Assembly (NCBI GenBank): GCA_007136035.1
Contig: SLHS01000016.1
Span: 1 to 8,848, forward strand
Direction: 5' to 3'
Length of the DNA stretch: 8,848 nucleotides
Source: Patescibacteria group bacterium
GTDB taxonomy: Bacteria; Patescibacteriota; Dojkabacteria; SC72; T1SED10-24
The translations under genes were made by a program, and so were the position numbers. The notes beneath the pieces are model-generated. The model was not told the DNA's origin. It did not search any database and saw only the letters and a program-made list of their open reading frames with translations. Shown here in pieces: positions 5,801 through 8,848 of this stretch (the stretch's first letter is position 1; the number at the start of each line of letters is the position of its first letter).

Positions 5801-6592
5801 ATGGATTTAGATGAATACATTTTTGATCTAGCATATCTCTTGTTGGGGTCAAATGTTGGGCAAAAACATATTAAAGAAATTATTGCGAGCAAGACAAAAA
5901 TTCACAGGTGTCCGAATAGTTTTAAAAAGAATTTGAGCAAAGAGGGTATTAAAATTGTACCTTTTTGGGATAGAAAATATCCTCCTCTTTTAAAGGAAAT
6001 TTCTGATTATCCAGTGTTTCTTTTTTTGAAAGGGGACATATCTTTATTGGGAAAAAACTTTGTGACTTTTGTTGGTTCTAGAAAAATTTCGGATTACAGC
6101 ATTGAAATATTGGAAAAGTTTTTTGAAAAAGTTAAAGATTTCCCAAGAGATATATGCTTTGTTAGTGGTCTTGCAAATGGAGTTGATTCTGAAGTACATA
6201 GACTTTGTTTGAAGAAAAATCTTCCAACTATTGGAGTTGTTGGAGGGGGTCTTGATAGGGTTTACTACAGAGGAAATTCTGTGATGTATCAGTATCTTTG
6301 TAAATATCGTCTTGTAATTTCGGAATTTCCTCCAGGGAGAAAATTTTTTAAAGGTATGTTCCCACTTCGCAATCGAATTCTTGCTGGTATGTCAAAAAGA
6401 ACATTCATAATCCAAGCAGGGCAAAGGAGTGGTGCACTTAATACAGCTAATCATGCAAATAATTATGGCAGAGATGTCTTTGTTGTACCAAATAATATTT
6501 TTTGTGAGGGTAGCCAAGGTTGTTTGGAATTAATCTCTCAAGGGGCTAATATTGTAAGGAATATTGATGATTTACTTGGCACTTTAGTTTGA
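5801..6592 (+). CDS. dprA: DNA-processing protein DprA (Smf)
   Basis: DprA binds incoming single-stranded DNA in the cytoplasm and loads RecA onto it during natural transformation; many non-competent bacteria also carry it. This 263-aa protein has the Rossmann-like core motifs in order: YPPLLKEI (60-67), VGSRKIS (91-97), SGLANGVDSEVH (122-133), GVVGGGLD (145-152), SEFPPG (174-179), FPLRNRI (187-193) and SGALNTA (210-216). It ends soon after the LISQGAN motif, so the C-terminal winged-helix domain of longer homologs is absent. The N-terminal 50 residues are poorly conserved. It stands 45 nt after mrdA with its own probable -10, and its TGA stop lies inside the -35 box of topA. Confidence 0.93.
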   Translation: MDLDEYIFDLAYLLLGSNVGQKHIKEIIASKTKIHRCPNSFKKNLSKEGIKIVPFWDRKYPPLLKEISDYPVFLFLKGDISLLGKNFVTFVGSRKISDYSIEILEKFFEKVKDFPRDICFVSGLANGVDSEVHRLCLKKNLPTIGVVGGGLDRVYYRGNSVMYQYLCKYRLVISEFPPGRKFFKGMFPLRNRILAGMSKRTFIIQAGQRSGALNTANHANNYGRDVFVVPNNIFCEGSQGCLELISQGANIVRNIDDLLGTLV

Positions 6593-6617
6593 CAAAATTT
6601 TCATTAAAGTGTATTTT
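6589..6617 (+). promoter_or_regulatory. promoter of topA overlapping the dprA stop codon
   Basis: A perfect TTGACA (6589-6594) and TATTTT (6612-6617) are separated by exactly 17 bp. The -35 contains the TGA stop of dprA. The -10 ends 8 nt before the topA ATG at 6626, so transcription would start about 0-2 nt before the start codon and the mRNA would be leaderless or nearly so. This is the best-formed promoter in the window. Confidence 0.65.
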
Positions 6618-6625
6618 ATGCCACG

Positions 6626-8737
6626 ATGAGCAATTTAGTTATTGTCGAATCACCGGCAAAAGCAAAAACAATTAAGAAATATTTAGGTAAAGATTACAAA
6701 GTGATGGCTACTGTAGGTCATATAATTGATTTGCCTAAAAATCGTCTCGCAGTTGATGTAGAAAAAAAATACAAAGCGGATTTTGTTACTATTAAAGGCA
6801 AGGGTTCTGTAATTAAGGACTTGAAGAAAGTTGTTCCAAAAAGTAAGAAGTATGATGTTTATTTAGCTATGGATCCTGATCGTGAAGGTGAGGCGATAGC
6901 TTGGCACACTGCTGATGCTTTGGGTTTGAAAAATCCAAAGAGGATAGTTTTTCACGAAATCACCAAAAATGCTGTTTTAGAGTCTCTTTCTAAACCTGCA
7001 AAGATTGATAAAGATTTAGTTCAAGCTCAAATTGCTCGAAGGGTTTTGGATAGATTGGTCGGTTATCAGGTTTCTGAGCTTCTCTGGAAAAAGATTTGGT
7101 ACGGTCTCTCTGCAGGTAGGGTACAATCTGTTGCTTTAAGGTTGATTGTTGAAAGAGAAGAGGAAATTGAGGCTTTTGAACCAAAAGAGTTTTGGGATGT
7201 TTTTGTAAACCTTGAAGACAAGGATACAAAAAAAGTAAAAGTAAAAGCTCAGCTTGCAAAAAAAGAAGGTAAGAAGTTTGTCCCTAAAGAGGAAAAAGAA
7301 GTGTTAGATTTAGAAAAAGATATTAAGAAGAAAGATTTTGTTGTTTACGATGTTGAGAAGAAAGAAAGTAAGAGGCATCCATATCCTCCTTTTACAACTT
7401 CAACATTGCAGCAAGCGGCTAATAATTTACTTGGTTTTTCATCAAAAAGAACAATGGCTTTAGCTCAGGTTCTTTATCAAGCGGGGCACATTACATATAT
7501 GAGAACTGACTCTACTAGCCTTTCAAATCAGGCTTTGAACTCCATAAGGGGGGTTATAGCTGAAGAATTTGGGGATAAGTATCTTCCTGAAAAACCAGTT
7601 TTTTACAAAACTAAATCTAAGAATGCTCAAGAGGCTCACGAAGCTATTCGTCCAACAGATTTTAAACTAAAAACTGATGTAATTAAAGAAAAGTTTGGTT
7701 CTGCAGAAGCAAAACTTTATGATTTAATTTACAAAAAAGCAGTTGCTTCTCAAATGACTCCTAGGTTGGTTGAAGTTTTGAATGTTATTTTTAGAGTTGA
7801 TGGTGCTAGTAAGAAAAAATATGATTTTTCTCTAAAAGCGGAAAAAGTTTTGTTTGATGGTTTTAGTAAGTTAATGTCTAGTAAATTACAGTATGATGAT
7901 AGCTTTCAGATAGTTTCTGATATTAAAAAAGGTCAGGTTTTTGATCAAAAGGAATTTTTAAAAGAACAAAAGTTTACAAAACCAAAAGCTCGTTATACTG
8001 AAGCTACCTTAGTTAAAGCATTGGAAAAATATGGTATTGGTCGTCCTTCGACATATTCTTCAATAATTAGTACTGTTCAGGATAGGGGTTATGTTAAAAA
8101 AGTAGAAAGATATTTAATCCCTCAGGATGTAGGTAGGGTAGTTATCGGTTTGATGAAGGGTAGCTTTGAAAGGTTGGTTGATTACGAATATACTGCGAAT
8201 GTTGAGGATGGGCTTGATAATATGGCTGAAGGTAAGGTTAAATACGAACCTTTTTTGGATAAAGAGTATAAGTTGTTACAAAAGGAGCTAAAAAAGGCAA
8301 ACAAAGAAGTAAATAAGGAGGATGTTGTGATTTTAGGTAGCTCAGATGAGAAATGTCCGAATTGCAAAGGCAAAATGGTTGAAAGGTTAGGAAGATATGG
8401 AAAGTTCCTTAGTTGTGCCAAATTTCCTGAGTGTAAGGGTATGAAAGGAGCAGATTTGGAGGAAGATTTAGACAAGGATAAATATCTCAGACCTATAGAA
8501 TGCCCTGAGTGCAAGAAAAAGATGGTCTTAAAGATGGGTAAATATGGAAAATTTTGGGCTTGTGAGGGATATCCTGAATGTAAAGGAGTGGTTTCCTTAC
8601 TTCTTAAAGAGAAATGTCCAGAGTGTAAGAGTGCATTAGTGGAGCGACAGGGTAAGTGGGGACGCTCTTTTATTGGTTGTAGTGGTTATCCAAATTGTAA
8701 ATATATAAAGAAACAAAAGAAGATAAAAAAGAAATAA
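6626..8737 (+). CDS. topA: DNA topoisomerase I (type IA)
   Basis: This 703-aa type IA topoisomerase relaxes negative supercoils by transient single-strand breakage. The Toprim domain at the N-terminus has VIVESPAKAKTI with E8 and the acidic triad DPDRE (D83, D85, E87). The catalytic tyrosine is Y291 in ITYMRTDS. The motifs GRVQSVALRLIVERE (164-178), AHEAIRPT (337-344) and GIGRPSTYSSII (470-481) complete the core. The C-terminus carries three C4 zinc ribbons: C577/C580/C597/C603, C626/C629/C646/C652 and C664/C667/C685/C691. A lysine-rich tail follows. The length is short compared with the E. coli enzyme but the domains are complete. There is no SD; the ATG follows a consensus -35/-10 pair directly. 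Confidence 0.98.
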   Translation: MSNLVIVESPAKAKTIKKYLGKDYKVMATVGHIIDLPKNRLAVDVEKKYKADFVTIKGKGSVIKDLKKVVPKSKKYDVYLAMDPDREGEAIAWHTADALGLKNPKRIVFHEITKNAVLESLSKPAKIDKDLVQAQIARRVLDRLVGYQVSELLWKKIWYGLSAGRVQSVALRLIVEREEEIEAFEPKEFWDVFVNLEDKDTKKVKVKAQLAKKEGKKFVPKEEKEVLDLEKDIKKKDFVVYDVEKKESKRHPYPPFTTSTLQQAANNLLGFSSKRTMALAQVLYQAGHITYMRTDSTSLSNQALNSIRGVIAEEFGDKYLPEKPVFYKTKSKNAQEAHEAIRPTDFKLKTDVIKEKFGSAEAKLYDLIYKKAVASQMTPRLVEVLNVIFRVDGASKKKYDFSLKAEKVLFDGFSKLMSSKLQYDDSFQIVSDIKKGQVFDQKEFLKEQKFTKPKARYTEATLVKALEKYGIGRPSTYSSIISTVQDRGYVKKVERYLIPQDVGRVVIGLMKGSFERLVDYEYTANVEDGLDNMAEGKVKYEPFLDKEYKLLQKELKKANKEVNKEDVVILGSSDEKCPNCKGKMVERLGRYGKFLSCAKFPECKGMKGADLEEDLDKDKYLRPIECPECKKKMVLKMGKYGKFWACEGYPECKGVVSLLLKEKCPECKSALVERQGKWGRSFIGCSGYPNCKYIKKQKKIKKK

Positions 8738-8770
8738 GTTTCACGCAAAGAACTGTTAACGAACTCCATC

Positions 8771-8776
8771 TAAAAT
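8771..8776 (+). promoter_or_regulatory. -10 element placed for a leaderless radC transcript
   Basis: TAAAAT ends 5 nt before the ATG at 8782, almost the same geometry as for mreB and dprA. The bases before it (CATC) resemble those before the dprA hexamer (TATC). No SD and no clear -35 are present in the 44-nt gap after topA, and no terminator hairpin is visible there. Confidence 0.42.
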
Positions 8777-8781
8777 AGAGT

Positions 8782-8848
8782 ATGCTTCCTAGAGAAAAAT
8801 TTTTTAAAATGGGTATAGATTCTTTATCTGACGAAGATTTAATTTCAA
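8782..8848 (+). CDS. radC: RadC-like (JAB/MPN domain) protein, 5' fragment
   Basis: The window ends 22 codons into this gene. The visible sequence MLPREKFFKMGIDSLSDEDLIS matches the N-terminal helical segment typical of RadC/UPF0758 proteins, whose usual form is PRE-(K/R)-L-L-x-x-G-x-x-x-L-S-D-x-E-L-L. The metal-binding JAB domain lies beyond the edge and cannot be checked. Despite the name, RadC's function is unsettled; an early link to radiation repair was not upheld. Its position after dprA and topA gives a DNA-metabolism neighbourhood but does not prove function. Confidence 0.75.
   Translation, partial: MLPREKFFKMGIDSLSDEDLIS

Noticed and set aside
6590..6592. UGA recoded as glycine (as in some Patescibacteria)
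   Set aside because: UGA is absent inside all the full-length genes. Reading through the dprA UGA would add only five codons before a TAA, so a standard code with UGA as stop is the simpler reading.
1387..8755. Similar strings before mreB (1387-1402) and radC (8739-8753), both ending in AAAGAAC
   Set aside because: The strings differ internally and lie at different distances from their -10 elements (10 versus 17 nt), so a shared operator is not supported.
1424..8848. Possible defence island, mobile element or novel operon
   Set aside because: Every plus-strand gene here belongs to a known housekeeping family; there are no inverted terminal repeats, direct target repeats, integrase, transposase or CRISPR-like repeats.

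Overview
This is an AT-rich bacterial chromosome segment carrying housekeeping genes. The proteins are compact and divergent but complete: a 202-aa M50 protease, an odd 91-aa L28, a 263-aa DprA without an obvious C-terminal winged helix, and a 703-aa TopA. Together with the mostly SD-less starts, this suggests a small-genome lineage such as the Candidate Phyla Radiation (Patescibacteria). That placement is inference from protein style; no rRNA or other decisive marker is present. UGA acts as a stop (dprA) and does not occur inside the reading frames, so a UGA=Gly code is unlikely.

Layout. Positions 1-142 (minus strand) hold two tRNA genes, Thr(UGU) and, cut by the window edge, Tyr(GUA). Positions 143-420 contain no convincing protein gene. 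Within them, 211-357 is unusually G+C-rich and can fold into a long closed rod with a side hairpin, so it is a candidate structured RNA of unknown family. Positions 421-1029 (minus) encode a site-2-protease-like M50 membrane metalloprotease. A 68-bp divergent spacer with two facing promoters whose -10 boxes overlap separates it from rpmB (ribosomal protein L28).

From 1424 to 5755 lies the cell-elongation cluster mreB-mreC-mreD-mrdA: the actin-like filament protein, its two membrane partners and the transpeptidase PBP2. These act together in lateral peptidoglycan synthesis. The usual companion glycosyltransferase gene rodA is not in the window. dprA (ssDNA/RecA loader), topA (topoisomerase I with three C-terminal zinc ribbons) and the first 22 codons of a radC-like gene follow on the same strand.

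The clearest regulatory theme is that mreB, dprA, topA and radC each have a -10-like hexamer ending 5-8 nt before the start codon and no Shine-Dalgarno sequence, as expected for leaderless mRNAs. In contrast, the internal operon genes mreD and mrdA have strong GGGAGG ribosome binding sites. I see no mobile element, CRISPR array, toxin-antitoxin pair or evident novel multi-gene system. The two observations most worth follow-up are the candidate RNA at 211-357 and the leaderless-promoter pattern.
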